Shown here: positions 20,109 through 29,856 of the stretch, piece by piece
Layout: each line of letters begins with the position of its first letter
How positions within the stretch are numbered: position 1 is the first letter of the stretch
Origin: Minisyncoccota bacterium
GTDB taxonomy: Bacteria > Patescibacteriota > Minisyncoccia > Phycocordibacterales > CAJBRS01
Direction of reading: 5' to 3'
NCBI GenBank assembly: GCA_017881075.1
Contig: JADGRH010000006.1
Coordinates: forward strand, 1 to 48,153
DNA: 48,153 bases
Translations under genes and position numbers: made by a program
The notes under the pieces: generated by a model
What the model was told of the DNA's origin: nothing
Databases searched by the model: none
What the model saw: only the letters and a program-made list of their open reading frames with translations

Positions 20109-20946
20109 AAATTCCGAATACCCGTTTTACGTTTTGAACTAATTGTTTTTTTACTTTCTCCAAATCTTCGCCACGAATCTCGGCAATCTTCTTGACAACT
20201 TCCTTGACATAGAGGGGTTCGTTGCGAGTGCCTCGATGGGGTTCGGGAGTGACGTAAGGGCAGTCAGTTTCGGACATGATCATATCGAGCGGAGTATTTT
20301 TGATTACTTCATCGTAATTGCGAGCGAAGGTGATTACTCCGGTAAATGAGAGAGTGAATCCTAAATCTAGAAATAATTTTGCCTCTTCAAGGTCGCCGGC
20401 GAAGAAGTGCACATCGCCAGCGACCTTTGAGTGAGCTTTTAAAATTTCGTGAGCGTCGCGGTAGGCACGGCGGGCTTCGCCGGCCGTACCGCATCTTATA
20501 TGTAACATCAGTGGCTTCCCCACTTCATTAGCCAATTCAATCTGCTGAATAAAGGCTTCTTTCTGCTTAGCGATCGACTCTTCTTCGAGTCTGTAATAAT
20601 CCAAGCCACACTCTCCAAGGGCCACTACTTTTTCATCTTTTAACAGGGTCCGATAAGAGTCGGCATCAATCTCTTCACCGCGAGAAGTGAAAGCTTTGCT
20701 CTCGGGACCCAGTTCATCTTCATCATGAAAAGATTTCGCGGTGTGTATCGGATGAAGCCCTACAATGGCGTAAACCCCTTTTTCATATTGATATGCCATC
20801 TCTACCGCCTTTTTTGAAGTGTCCACCTGGGTGCCGACATTTATCACCCAAACATTCTCATCTAATGCACGTTTAATAACCGCTTCCCTGTCTTCAGAGT
20901 AAGCATTGAAATTAACGTGTGCGTGGATATCTATATATTCGGGCAT
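20107..20946 (-). CDS. tatD: TatD family metal-dependent hydrolase
   Basis: 'IDIHAHVNFNAYSEDREAVIKRA', 'ALGECGLDYYR', 'MIMSETDCPYVTPEPHRGTRNEP'. Confidence 0.92.
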   Translation of the reverse strand: MPEYIDIHAHVNFNAYSEDREAVIKRALDENVWVINVGTQVDTSKKAVEMAYQYEKGVYAIVGLHPIHTAKSFHDEDELGPESKAFTSRGEEIDADSYRTLLKDEKVVALGECGLDYYRLEEESIAKQKEAFIQQIELANEVGKPLMLHIRCGTAGEARRAYRDAHEILKAHSKVAGDVHFFAGDLEEAKLFLDLGFTLSFTGVITFARNYDEVIKNTPLDMIMSETDCPYVTPEPHRGTRNEPLYVKEVVKKIAEIRGEDLEKVKKQLVQNVKRVFGI

Positions 20947-20994
20947 TTTTTAAATCGTATCATATGAGTATAATATAAATGGAATAAATAAAAT

Positions 20995-21351
20995 ATGATC
21001 TCTTTAACACTGCAACGAATGTCAGAAGAAGAGCGAGAATCAGTGAGAGCCGCTCTTCGAAAATACGATGAAGATTATAAATCGGAGCCGAAGAGTAGGA
21101 GGAAAACCAAGGAACGATATCGAGTGCGTCGCTCAGCAACAAGGGATGTTGAAGTTGAACGAGAAATCCAATCCGAAAAGGATTTCAAGCGACTTCATAT
21201 TCCAGAAGAGTGGGCGGAGTCTGTCTTTGAACCATATCTCTTCCTTCGAAGTGTCCGATTTCTACTGAAAAAATCGGCGGACAGTTTGGTCTTACGCATG
21301 TTGGAGCAAATTAAACAAGCCGACGCCAAAGCATTTCCTTCTAAGAAGTGA
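20995..21351 (+). CDS. Hypothetical protein (118 aa)
   Basis: Upstream TATAAT-like element, downstream terminator. Confidence 0.55.
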   Translation: MISLTLQRMSEEERESVRAALRKYDEDYKSEPKSRRKTKERYRVRRSATRDVEVEREIQSEKDFKRLHIPEEWAESVFEPYLFLRSVRFLLKKSADSLVLRMLEQIKQADAKAFPSKK

Positions 21352-21359
21352 TGCAACCT

Positions 21360-21389
21360 AACGGTGAGATTCTTCTCGCCGTTTTTTAT
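21360..21389 (+). terminator. Rho-independent terminator
   Basis: ACGGTGAGA-TTCT-TCTCGCCGT followed by TTTTT. Confidence 0.8.
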
Positions 21390-21392
21390 TTA

Positions 21393-22832
21393 TTATTTCC
21401 TGACAAAAAGAGAAGCCGGCATTTTGTTGGCCTTAATCGCCGCTCTTATTTTTTCGGAAGTTTCCGGCATTATCGGGTGGAGCATCTTGCCCACCACGAA
21501 AAGTCGAGATAATAGTTCTTTAATAATTGAAATGGCTTTCTCTTTATCTGTTTTGATCAATTTGAAGGGTTCGGTTTTCTGAATCTCGGCGTCAATGGCA
21601 GAAATCTCAGCCCAGACCATATCCATGGCTTTATTAAATTGAAATTTCTCCAGATATTCTTTGAATTCTGGTGCTATCTTCGCTTCTGAAATATGGAAGT
21701 CAGACTTCCCTATGGAAGTCTGACTTCCATATTTCTCTGCCATTTTTAAAATGCGGCTAGTCAAATTGCCCAACCCGTTAGCTAGATTGGCATTGTAGGC
21801 TTCCTTGAATTTCTCAATCGTAAAATCGCTGTCTTCGAATGGATGGGTTTCGCGAAGAAGATAATATCGCAAAGCGTCAGTGCCATATTCGTTCACCAGA
21901 TCAAGAGGATTGATGACATTTCCTAAACTTTTAGACATTTTCTGGCCGCCGCTAGTAAAAAATCCATGAATAAAAATCTGCTTGGAATTTGGCACTCCCG
22001 CAGACATGAGCATTGCCTGCCACATGGCGGCCTGTTGGCGAATGTTGTCCTTGCCGGCGACCTGAAGACCAGGCCAAAAGTCGGAGAATTTTCCCTCGAC
22101 TTTTGGCCATTCTAGGGTGGAGATGTAGTTAATGAGGGCGTCAAACCAGACATACATCACTTGGCTCTCATCGTCCGGAACCGGAATACCCCATGGCATT
22201 TTGGAAGCCAGTCGGGAGATGCTGAAATCCTCCAATCCCCTCTCCACAAAGCGCTTGATCTCGTTGAAGCGGAAATCGGGAACGACAAATTCCGGATTCT
22301 TCTCGTAAAATTCTAAGAGTGGCTTCTGATATTTCGAGAATCGAAAAAAATAATTCTCTTCTTCAATAATCTGGATCTCCAGATTGGGATGAATTAGACA
22401 GTGACCCTTTCCATCAAGCTCTGAATTAGTCTTCTCCAACTCGCAACCAACGCAATATTTAATTTTATAAAACTTTTTGTAAATGTCTCCATTTTTATCA
22501 CAGCGCCGCCAAAATTCCCGGGCGGCGCTCTCATGATCTTTATCCGTCGTCCGAATGAAATGAATCTCAGGATAAAGATTTAGGACTTTGGCCAATTCTT
22601 TAAATTTCTTGGCATATCTATCAACATATTTTTGAGGCTCTTCTTTATTTTCCTCGGCTTTAGCATAGACTTTCGCTCCATGTTCATCAGTGCCAGTATT
22701 GAAAAAAATCGCCTCTCCGAGGAGTGCATGGTACCGAGCCAAAACATCCGCTTGGACAATTTCCAAAGCAAAACCAATGTGGGGATCGGCGTTTACGTAT
22801 GGGAGGGTGGTGGTTATGTAAAAATGTTTCAA
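21393..22832 (-). CDS. metG: Methionyl-tRNA synthetase (short form)
   Basis: 'TTTLPYVNADPHIGFALEIVQADVLARYHALLG' (HIGF) and 'GQKMSKSLGNVINP' (KMSKS). Confidence 0.95.
   Translation of the reverse strand: MKHFYITTTLPYVNADPHIGFALEIVQADVLARYHALLGEAIFFNTGTDEHGAKVYAKAEENKEEPQKYVDRYAKKFKELAKVLNLYPEIHFIRTTDKDHESAAREFWRRCDKNGDIYKKFYKIKYCVGCELEKTNSELDGKGHCLIHPNLEIQIIEEENYFFRFSKYQKPLLEFYEKNPEFVVPDFRFNEIKRFVERGLEDFSISRLASKMPWGIPVPDDESQVMYVWFDALINYISTLEWPKVEGKFSDFWPGLQVAGKDNIRQQAAMWQAMLMSAGVPNSKQIFIHGFFTSGGQKMSKSLGNVINPLDLVNEYGTDALRYYLLRETHPFEDSDFTIEKFKEAYNANLANGLGNLTSRILKMAEKYGSQTSIGKSDFHISEAKIAPEFKEYLEKFQFNKAMDMVWAEISAIDAEIQKTEPFKLIKTDKEKAISIIKELLSRLFVVGKMLHPIMPETSEKIRAAIKANKMPASLFVRK
21688..21735. 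repeat. Perfect 22-bp inverted repeat (4-nt loop) inserted in frame in metG
   Basis: GAAATATGGAAGTCAGACTTCC-CTAT-GGAAGTCTGACTTCCATATTTC; each arm contains the near-palindrome GGAAGTCAGACTTCC. Confidence 0.95.
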
Positions 22833-22852
22833 GTTGTGAGCTTCGCGCTTAC

Positions 22853-23944
22853 CTATTCTAATTTAACTTTAATCGGCTCTTCTTTCGGTTTGGGATGCCT
22901 CTTTGTGCCCATGTCTTCAATATATTCCATCAGGGTTACCGAGATCGGCACAGACAGAAGAATGCCGAGAAAGCCGGCAAGCTCTCCTCCGGCGATAAGA
23001 GCAACGATTACTAGAAGTGGCGGAATACCGACGATCTTGCGAACCACTAGAGGATAGATGAGATGAGCTTCAAACTGCTGAACGATGATGTAAAGACCGG
23101 CCACCAGCAAGGCCAAGGTCCATCCGCCATCAAGAAAGGCCAGGAGAAAAGCCGGTATTCCCGCCATAGTCATGCCAAAAACCGGAATAAGTTCAAAGAC
23201 GCCGGCAAGAATAGCCAGAGTCAGCGGATGTTTAACTCCTAAAATGTTTAAACCGAGGAAAATCAAGACTGCCACAATCAGACCGAGTAGAAGCTGTCCC
23301 TGCATCCAGCGGCCAATTTTCAGGCGAGATCGTCTCCAGAGATCAATGATATATTTTTCGTACGCCGGCGGAATAACAATACCAAGAAAATCAGCCACGC
23401 CATCTTCGCGCACCGCTAGATAAAATGACAAAACTACAATCAAGATGAAGCTCACTACTCCGCCGAAGATACTGGAAACGGTACTAAAAAATCCCGACGA
23501 GAAACCGGCAACAGAAGAAGTGATATTACTTATTAGGCCATCGACAGAAATATTCTGGGGAATACCCGGTAGAGCCGAAGTGAAGCTTGCGAAAGAATCA
23601 TTATGAAAAGGATTGATGATATCAATAGTCTTCACATATTGGGGCAGATTATTGAGAAGTCCGGCCGTTTCTCCAAGAAGTGGCGGTAAAACAAAATAAA
23701 AGATGGAAAGGAGAATAAAAGCAATAAAAGCATAAATGGAAAGGGCCGCTAAAGGACGAGGAAATCTTCTTCGCACCAACCACTTTGTGCCAGGCTCAAC
23801 CGCCGACGCAATAGTGACCGCTACTAAGAGAATCATGACCAGCCCCCGAAGAATATAGAGAATATAACAAAGTAAGACCAAAAGAATGGCTTTAATTATG
23901 GTCCCGGCGGTAATATTGATGGTGATATTGGAAGATTCCTTCAT
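22853..23944 (-). CDS. AI-2E family transporter (PF01594-like)
   Basis: 363 aa, 'LGVKHPLTLAILAGVFELIPVFGMTMAGIPAFLLAFLDGG...HLIYPLVVRKIVGIPPLLVIVALIAGGELAGFLGILLSVP'. Confidence 0.85.
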   Translation of the reverse strand: MKESSNITINITAGTIIKAILLVLLCYILYILRGLVMILLVAVTIASAVEPGTKWLVRRRFPRPLAALSIYAFIAFILLSIFYFVLPPLLGETAGLLNNLPQYVKTIDIINPFHNDSFASFTSALPGIPQNISVDGLISNITSSVAGFSSGFFSTVSSIFGGVVSFILIVVLSFYLAVREDGVADFLGIVIPPAYEKYIIDLWRRSRLKIGRWMQGQLLLGLIVAVLIFLGLNILGVKHPLTLAILAGVFELIPVFGMTMAGIPAFLLAFLDGGWTLALLVAGLYIIVQQFEAHLIYPLVVRKIVGIPPLLVIVALIAGGELAGFLGILLSVPISVTLMEYIEDMGTKRHPKPKEEPIKVKLE

Positions 23945-23965
23945 CGTCTAAATAATAGAGCTTTA

Positions 23966-25234
23966 TTATATTTTCAGCAATGGCAGGAACTTTTTCTTAT
24001 TTTTGAATGGGCCAACTACGGCTAGATTCATCTTTGATGTTTTGAATATCTCTTTGGCCATCTTCTGGACATCACGAGCGGTGATTTTCTTTATTTTCTT
24101 GACCCACTCTTCGGGCCCAATTATTTTTTTATGAAAAAGTTCCTGAAAACCATAGAAAGTGGTGAAGTCATCGGAAGATTCGAGGCCAAGAAATAGGTGG
24201 CCAATAGAAAACTCTTTAGCTTTATTTAATTCTTCTTCACTTACTAATTCAGTGGTGGTTCTCTTAAGTTCTTTGATGATCGCCATGATGGCCTGATCAA
24301 CTTTATCTTTGTTTGATCCAATAGAGATCACAAATTGTCCGTGGTCCGTAGAACTTCTGTTTTGAGCATTAATGTAATAACAAAGACCAAGTTCATCTCT
24401 CATCTTCTGAAATAGTCGCGAGCTCATACCAGCGCCCAGAACTGTGCCGAGAACTGCCAAAGCCCAATTTTTCTCGCTGTAGAGATCATATGTTCTGAAA
24501 GCAAGTCGCAGATGCGCTTGATCAGTTTCTTTGTAATGAATTTGAACTGCCGGTCTTGATTGAGAGATTTTAGTTTTTGATTTAGGATGTTTTTTATTCT
24601 TAGGAATAAGGTGAAAAGCTTTTTCAATAGCTGGATAAAGAGTTTTCTCATTGATGTTCCCTGCCACTACCAATACCGTGCCCTTTGCGACGTAGTGTTT
24701 GCGGCGATATTCGACAAGGTCTTCTCTCTTAAGTTTCTGAATATTCTCCTTTGGTCCGGCAATAGAGAACCCGGCCGGCTGACCGCCGTATAATAGATTG
24801 TCTAAGACATCCTCCACCTTATGCTGAGGCATATCTTCGTACATATTAATCTCTTCGATAACTACACCTTTTTCTTTTTCCATTTCGTCTTTCGGTAATA
24901 GTGGGTTGAGGTAGAGATCAGAGACAAGGTCAAGTATCTTTGGTAAATGTTTTGAATGAGCCTTGGCATAATAGCTGGTGTAAACATTTCCGGTAAAAGC
25001 ATTACTTTCCGCTCCTATTTCATCAAATTTGGTGGAAATTATTTTCGCTCCCGGCCGCTTGGTAGTACCCTTGAAACACATGTGCTCCAGAAAATGTGAC
25101 AGACCATTTATTTTCTTATTTTCGTATTCAGAACCAGCTTCAACCATGACCATGACCGTCACAGTCTTGTTATCCTTCATCGGCACGGTGATAACACGCA
25201 TGCCGTTTTTGAGAACTTTTTTATGGAATTTCAT
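23966..25234 (-). CDS. M16 family zinc metallopeptidase
   Basis: HxxEH motif 'LSHFLEHMCFKGT', 'EKGVVIEEINMYEDMPQHKVEDVLDNLLYG'. Confidence 0.92.
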   Translation of the reverse strand: MKFHKKVLKNGMRVITVPMKDNKTVTVMVMVEAGSEYENKKINGLSHFLEHMCFKGTTKRPGAKIISTKFDEIGAESNAFTGNVYTSYYAKAHSKHLPKILDLVSDLYLNPLLPKDEMEKEKGVVIEEINMYEDMPQHKVEDVLDNLLYGGQPAGFSIAGPKENIQKLKREDLVEYRRKHYVAKGTVLVVAGNINEKTLYPAIEKAFHLIPKNKKHPKSKTKISQSRPAVQIHYKETDQAHLRLAFRTYDLYSEKNWALAVLGTVLGAGMSSRLFQKMRDELGLCYYINAQNRSSTDHGQFVISIGSNKDKVDQAIMAIIKELKRTTTELVSEEELNKAKEFSIGHLFLGLESSDDFTTFYGFQELFHKKIIGPEEWVKKIKKITARDVQKMAKEIFKTSKMNLAVVGPFKNKKKFLPLLKI

Positions 25235-25282
25235 AGAGTCTTAGCATAGTGTAGATAAAAAGAAAAGTCCAGAAAATACATT

Positions 25283-25317
25283 AAAAAGCGTCGATTTGCT
25301 ACCTAGCAAATCGACGC
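25283..25317 (-). terminator. Rho-independent terminator
   Basis: GCGTCGATTTGCT-ACCT-AGCAAATCGACGC with T-run on minus strand. Confidence 0.85.
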
Positions 25318-25331
25318 GTGACAGAGTGTAA

Positions 25332-25967
25332 CTAGACCGTCCTCATTGGTTTGAGGCACCTCCACAGATATCGCAGTTGTGTCCGGAATGCTCCGACAGG
25401 GCGTTGAACTTTGATCGCCCAAAGATTCTTCTCGCGCCAACTGCAGGCCTTTAAAAACCAAAATCGTCTCTTCCGCCACCTTCCAAAGAGAGTGGGAACG
25501 AGATCGACATAGAGCCTTCCACTTCCTACGGCCGGATGCTTGAATGTGACCGTGGGTGCAGAAGATTCATTCCGATAGAGGTCGGGTTCGTCTTGAAGCC
25601 ATTTGCGACGCAAGGCAGACAGATTGGAGAGAATGTAATCTTCTCCCAAATCAATGACTGATTCGAGGATCGGCTCATCGTTAGAATTGGCCTTCTTCAT
25701 CGCCCGTTCCGAGTTTCTGAAACGAGTAATGGGAATGAGGATTCCGTCGTCCTGTCCAACGAGAAAGATCATGCTGAAAAATGTTTTACCTCTCAAGACC
25801 TCCTCATCAGAGAGGTGATCAGAGGTGAGGAGAAAACTTTGTAGAAAGCTCGCCACATTTTTCATCTTCTCTCTTTTTTCGTCATCGAGAAAATACGAAC
25901 GGTCGATGGTTACTCCTAGAGTCAATCGAATAAGACTAAATTTTTGTTTTTGTCTTGGTAGAGCCAT
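25332..25967 (-). CDS. Hypothetical protein (211 aa)
   Basis: Good SD (AGAAAGGAGAGCCC-ATG) and terminator; no recognised family. Confidence 0.6.
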   Translation of the reverse strand: MALPRQKQKFSLIRLTLGVTIDRSYFLDDEKREKMKNVASFLQSFLLTSDHLSDEEVLRGKTFFSMIFLVGQDDGILIPITRFRNSERAMKKANSNDEPILESVIDLGEDYILSNLSALRRKWLQDEPDLYRNESSAPTVTFKHPAVGSGRLYVDLVPTLFGRWRKRRFWFLKACSWREKNLWAIKVQRPVGAFRTQLRYLWRCLKPMRTV

Positions 25968-26015
25968 GGGCTCTCCTTTCTGTTTTTTAGTTAAGGTTCA
26001 GGTTGCCTATTCCAT

Positions 26016-27248
26016 TTAGACACCTTTCAATCTAGAAGTCAACTCATCTATTTTCACTCTTTCCTGCTTCCCGGTATCTCTATCGCGGAGGGTGACCGTG
26101 TTATCTTCGAGGGTATCGAAATCAATAGTGACACAATGAGGTGTGCCGATTTCATCCTGCCGGCGGTAACGTTTGCCGATGTTGCCATTGTCGTCATAGA
26201 CAACATCGGCAATCTCCTTTTTTAGATTTTTGTAAACTTCTTGTGCTTTTTTAATTAACTCCGGTTTGTTTTTTAGAAGTGGAAAGACGGCGGCTTTTAT
26301 CGGCGCTATTTTAGGAGAGAATTTCAAGTAGGTTCTCTTTTCTCCGCCCAATTCATCTTCAGTGTAGGCATCCAACAATACGGCCAAAATCATTCTATCC
26401 AAACCAAATGAAGGTTCAATGCAATGGGGTGTAAATTTCTCCTTAGTTTCTTCGTCCAAGTAAGAAAAATCTGTCTGGCTTGCTTCAGCGTGGCTTTTCA
26501 GATCAAAATCGGTGCGATAAGCCAGACCGTACAATTCTTTGCGGCCAAAAGGATAATCGAATTCAAAATCAATGGTTCGTTTTGAATAATGGGCCCTATC
26601 TGCATCGGATACTTCCAATTCATGGATGTGCTTTGGATCGAGACCGATCTCTTTAGTCCAATCCAACATTTTCTTTCTGAATTCTTCAAAATATTTCTGC
26701 CAATCCTTTTCCTGTACAAAATATTCTATCTCCATCTGTTCAAATTCACGGACCCGAAAGAGAAAGTCGCGCGGAGCGATCTCGTTGCGAAAAGCTTTAC
26801 CTATTTGGGCCAAACCAAACGGAAGCTTTGGATGAAAAGAATCTACAATATTTTTAAAATTGACGAACATCCCTTGCGCCGTTTCCGGACGCAGGTAGGA
26901 AACGGCGCTTTCTTCTTCCGAAGCTCCGACATGAGTTTGAAACATGAGATTGAACTGCTTGCCAGTCTCAGCGATTGGATCTGAAAACCCCTTGACATGG
27001 CCGCTCGCTTTCCAGACATCCTGATTCATTAGAATGGCCGCATCCACACCATACATATCGTCTCGATCAAGAACAAAAATCTTCCACCAGAGATTCCTAA
27101 TATTGTTTTTGAGAGAAACTCCAAGCGGTCCGTAATCATAAGTGCCAGCAAGACCTCCGTATATCTCCGATCCCTGAAATACAAACCCCCTCCGCTTACA
27201 TAGCGACACTATTTTTTCCATCAAATTTTCTCCTTTTTCTGATTTCAT
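26016..27248 (-). CDS. glyS: Glycyl-tRNA synthetase (class II alpha2 type)
   Basis: 'LCKRRGFVFQGSEIYGGLAGTYDYGPLGVSLKNNIRNLWW', 'LRPETAQGMFVNFKN', 'PSFGLDRMILAVL'. Confidence 0.95.
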   Translation of the reverse strand: MKSEKGENLMEKIVSLCKRRGFVFQGSEIYGGLAGTYDYGPLGVSLKNNIRNLWWKIFVLDRDDMYGVDAAILMNQDVWKASGHVKGFSDPIAETGKQFNLMFQTHVGASEEESAVSYLRPETAQGMFVNFKNIVDSFHPKLPFGLAQIGKAFRNEIAPRDFLFRVREFEQMEIEYFVQEKDWQKYFEEFRKKMLDWTKEIGLDPKHIHELEVSDADRAHYSKRTIDFEFDYPFGRKELYGLAYRTDFDLKSHAEASQTDFSYLDEETKEKFTPHCIEPSFGLDRMILAVLLDAYTEDELGGEKRTYLKFSPKIAPIKAAVFPLLKNKPELIKKAQEVYKNLKKEIADVVYDDNGNIGKRYRRQDEIGTPHCVTIDFDTLEDNTVTLRDRDTGKQERVKIDELTSRLKGV

Positions 27249-27253
27249 TTATT

Positions 27254-29191
27254 TTATCTTACCACCTGATCTTCTCCATGATTAAAGTTCGGATCTGTCG
27301 GTAATTTAGTGCTAACTGCATTAATGGTTTGGAAAATGGGTACGTTAGCAAAATTATCCGTCCCACTGACGGTTGGAGCATTTACTAATATTGGAGCTTG
27401 ACCCACTTGACTGACGCTTGGAGTGAGAGCCACTTGGAAAGAGAGCATTTTGGGTGAATTAATAAATCCTGTACCTGGAGCAAGTTGTCCCACCTGCCAG
27501 CTAATCTGATTGCTGACCGAATTAAAGGAAACTTGTTCATCACTAGGAGAAATCTGTCCGAGCCACTTAACGTAAATCGGTAGAGTGGCCGTGACCACTA
27601 CATTATCGGCTCGATTATATGAATTGGTAACAGCCCAATTGACGGTATAGGTAGTAGTTTGATCAGCTTGAGGTGGCACAGGGCCGGTATTGGTAAATGG
27701 ACCAATAGAATAGACTGGATTTGCTGTTAGCTGAAGATTGGAAGCTACTTTAATAATGCGCGACAAAGTAGATTTAATAGTTTCCGGCACATTCGCTTCC
27801 GAGACACGTTTACCCTCCACATCTTCACTCAAAGTAATAGTTGGGTTTCTAAAACTTTGCTCCACATCAAATGAGGAGGCGTAAGTGTTGAAAGAAAATT
27901 GAACAGCGGCGCTCCCACCAGCTGGAATAGAAGCAAGGCCCGACACCTGGCTCTTATCCCAAATAATGCTGTTGTCCAACGATCGATAGAAACCTTTATC
28001 TGCCAAAACTGAAGTCTGATCAATCATTGGTCCGGTCAATTTTAAAATAATGGAAGCGTCATTGACATCGGTCGTCAGATTATTTCTCCATGTGATCTCT
28101 CCATGAACTATCTTACCGCTTTGGATGATATGAACATCTGATGTATCTCCGTCTAAAGTCAGTTGGCTGGAAAGGAATGGGATCTTAATAGCAACGGTCT
28201 GTGATGTATTTATAAAAATAGTGCTGATGTTGCTATCGTCGGCGGAAAGGGCTGTGCCAGTGAAGAAATGAAAGACTCGTTCTTCTCCATCCTGTCCCGT
28301 CACTTTGCCAGTGATAGTAATATCCTTACTTTGACCCGGAGAAAGATCGCCTAGACTCCAAATCTTGCCTTGGAAAGAGGGTGTCGGCGTGGAACTGGCG
28401 AAAGTGAAACCAAAAGGATAATCTACTCGCAACAAAAGGTTTTTGATATCAACGACGGCATTGGAAACAACGTGCACACGGAAAGTAAGATCTTGATTTG
28501 AAATCACTTCTTTTAATGTATCGATTGAAAGGCTGACCGGTGCTGAAGCGATAAGGACACTGTAGTCCGTAGTCTTAGTGAAGACGGCATTCGAACCGGG
28601 AATGCGGTAGTTCAGAGTAACCTTAATGGGCTCGTGAGTATTTTCTTCTCCGTATAAGATGGACTTGGAAATTTTGCGAATGGTTTCGCCTGGGGCGATT
28701 TTGTCAATCGGAATTTGATCTGACTTAAGAGGTAAATCCAAATTAATGGCACTCTTGGTGCCGTCGGGATAATCAAAAGTGATATCGGCGAGTTGAATTG
28801 GAGAATTATTTCTGTTGGTAATATCGGCATTTAATGAAAGAACCTCTCCCGCAGCCACCGATACGGGACCTATGACTGAGATAGTAATATTGTTGGGAGA
28901 AACAACATTGGAGCCGCGAAAATATACGACAGTCGCTACAACCAAAGAAAGAACGAAAAAGGCGGCGGCGAATATTAGAAGGCGTTTGAAAAGGGCACTG
29001 CGGCTGTGATAAACGGGCTCGGGCGTTGGTACTGCCGGGAGTTCTTCCTCTGGAATATCCCATTCTTCCTTTACATCGTGGGGTATCTCGTGAATTCGAC
29101 GCCGTTTGACCACGGCGGGGGTAGGGTTACTCTTTGAGTAAAGCTTTTTGCGCAATTCCTCAATCTTATTCTGCTCCTCGTTGCTTAACAT
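27254..29191 (-). CDS. Single-TM extracellular protein with repeat (DUF11-like) beta domains
   Basis: N-terminal cytosolic tail, TM 'LLIFAAAFFVLSLVVATVVYF', then beta-rich repeats. Confidence 0.6.
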   Translation of the reverse strand: MLSNEEQNKIEELRKKLYSKSNPTPAVVKRRRIHEIPHDVKEEWDIPEEELPAVPTPEPVYHSRSALFKRLLIFAAAFFVLSLVVATVVYFRGSNVVSPNNITISVIGPVSVAAGEVLSLNADITNRNNSPIQLADITFDYPDGTKSAINLDLPLKSDQIPIDKIAPGETIRKISKSILYGEENTHEPIKVTLNYRIPGSNAVFTKTTDYSVLIASAPVSLSIDTLKEVISNQDLTFRVHVVSNAVVDIKNLLLRVDYPFGFTFASSTPTPSFQGKIWSLGDLSPGQSKDITITGKVTGQDGEERVFHFFTGTALSADDSNISTIFINTSQTVAIKIPFLSSQLTLDGDTSDVHIIQSGKIVHGEITWRNNLTTDVNDASIILKLTGPMIDQTSVLADKGFYRSLDNSIIWDKSQVSGLASIPAGGSAAVQFSFNTYASSFDVEQSFRNPTITLSEDVEGKRVSEANVPETIKSTLSRIIKVASNLQLTANPVYSIGPFTNTGPVPPQADQTTTYTVNWAVTNSYNRADNVVVTATLPIYVKWLGQISPSDEQVSFNSVSNQISWQVGQLAPGTGFINSPKMLSFQVALTPSVSQVGQAPILVNAPTVSGTDNFANVPIFQTINAVSTKLPTDPNFNHGEDQVVR

Positions 29192-29209
29192 GGGGAAATT
29201 ATAACACAG

Positions 29210-29800
29210 CTAGAGTTGTGACTCCTTTAGAGAATTATTAATCGCGGAGACGACTTTTTTACTGATGGGGCCCATGTGCTCGATGAGTTCAATGTGCCAG
29301 ATTTGGGAAGCGAGAAACGGTTGGAAGGAAGAGTTGTCACCAAGATAGCCGAGGCTGTTCAAAATGCGCAAAACTAAAATGTATTCAAAATTGCTGAGAG
29401 TTTCGGCGGATAGCGGCGTTTCCTTCAAAAATAGAAACGCCGCTTTCAAGATATTAAAAAGCTCCTCGTTTTTCTCTTCCCCAGCCAAGAGCCGGCGAAG
29501 CAATAAAAAAACTTTACCAAAGACGGCAAATCGTTCTTTATCTTTTAGATCTTCATGAAGATTAAAAAGTTGGGACGCGCTGGTAATTCGCCAAACGTCT
29601 CTGCCTCGCACCAGAGACAAATGACTCAAGGAATAATTCTGAAGAGAGTAGCGTAATTTTGACTCCACTAAACGTACTCCTTGAGCAGTAGCCTGAATCA
29701 TTCCAAGATCCCGAGTGAAAATATGAAGATAGCGATTGGCCTCCCCTTTATTGGTGCTCGCTAAAACAAATCCATCTGTCTGATAGATGTGGTGGGACAT
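29210..29800 (-). CDS. recO: DNA repair protein RecO
   Basis: 'YQTDGFVLASTNKGEANRYLHIFTRDLGMIQATAQGVRLVESKLRYSLQNYSLSHLSLVRGRDVWRITSA'. Confidence 0.85.
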   Translation of the reverse strand: MSHHIYQTDGFVLASTNKGEANRYLHIFTRDLGMIQATAQGVRLVESKLRYSLQNYSLSHLSLVRGRDVWRITSASQLFNLHEDLKDKERFAVFGKVFLLLRRLLAGEEKNEELFNILKAAFLFLKETPLSAETLSNFEYILVLRILNSLGYLGDNSSFQPFLASQIWHIELIEHMGPISKKVVSAINNSLKESQL

Positions 29801-29856
29801 ATTGCAATTTTAACACGAATAACTAAGATGAATCCTAGAAAGAACCTAAACAACAT

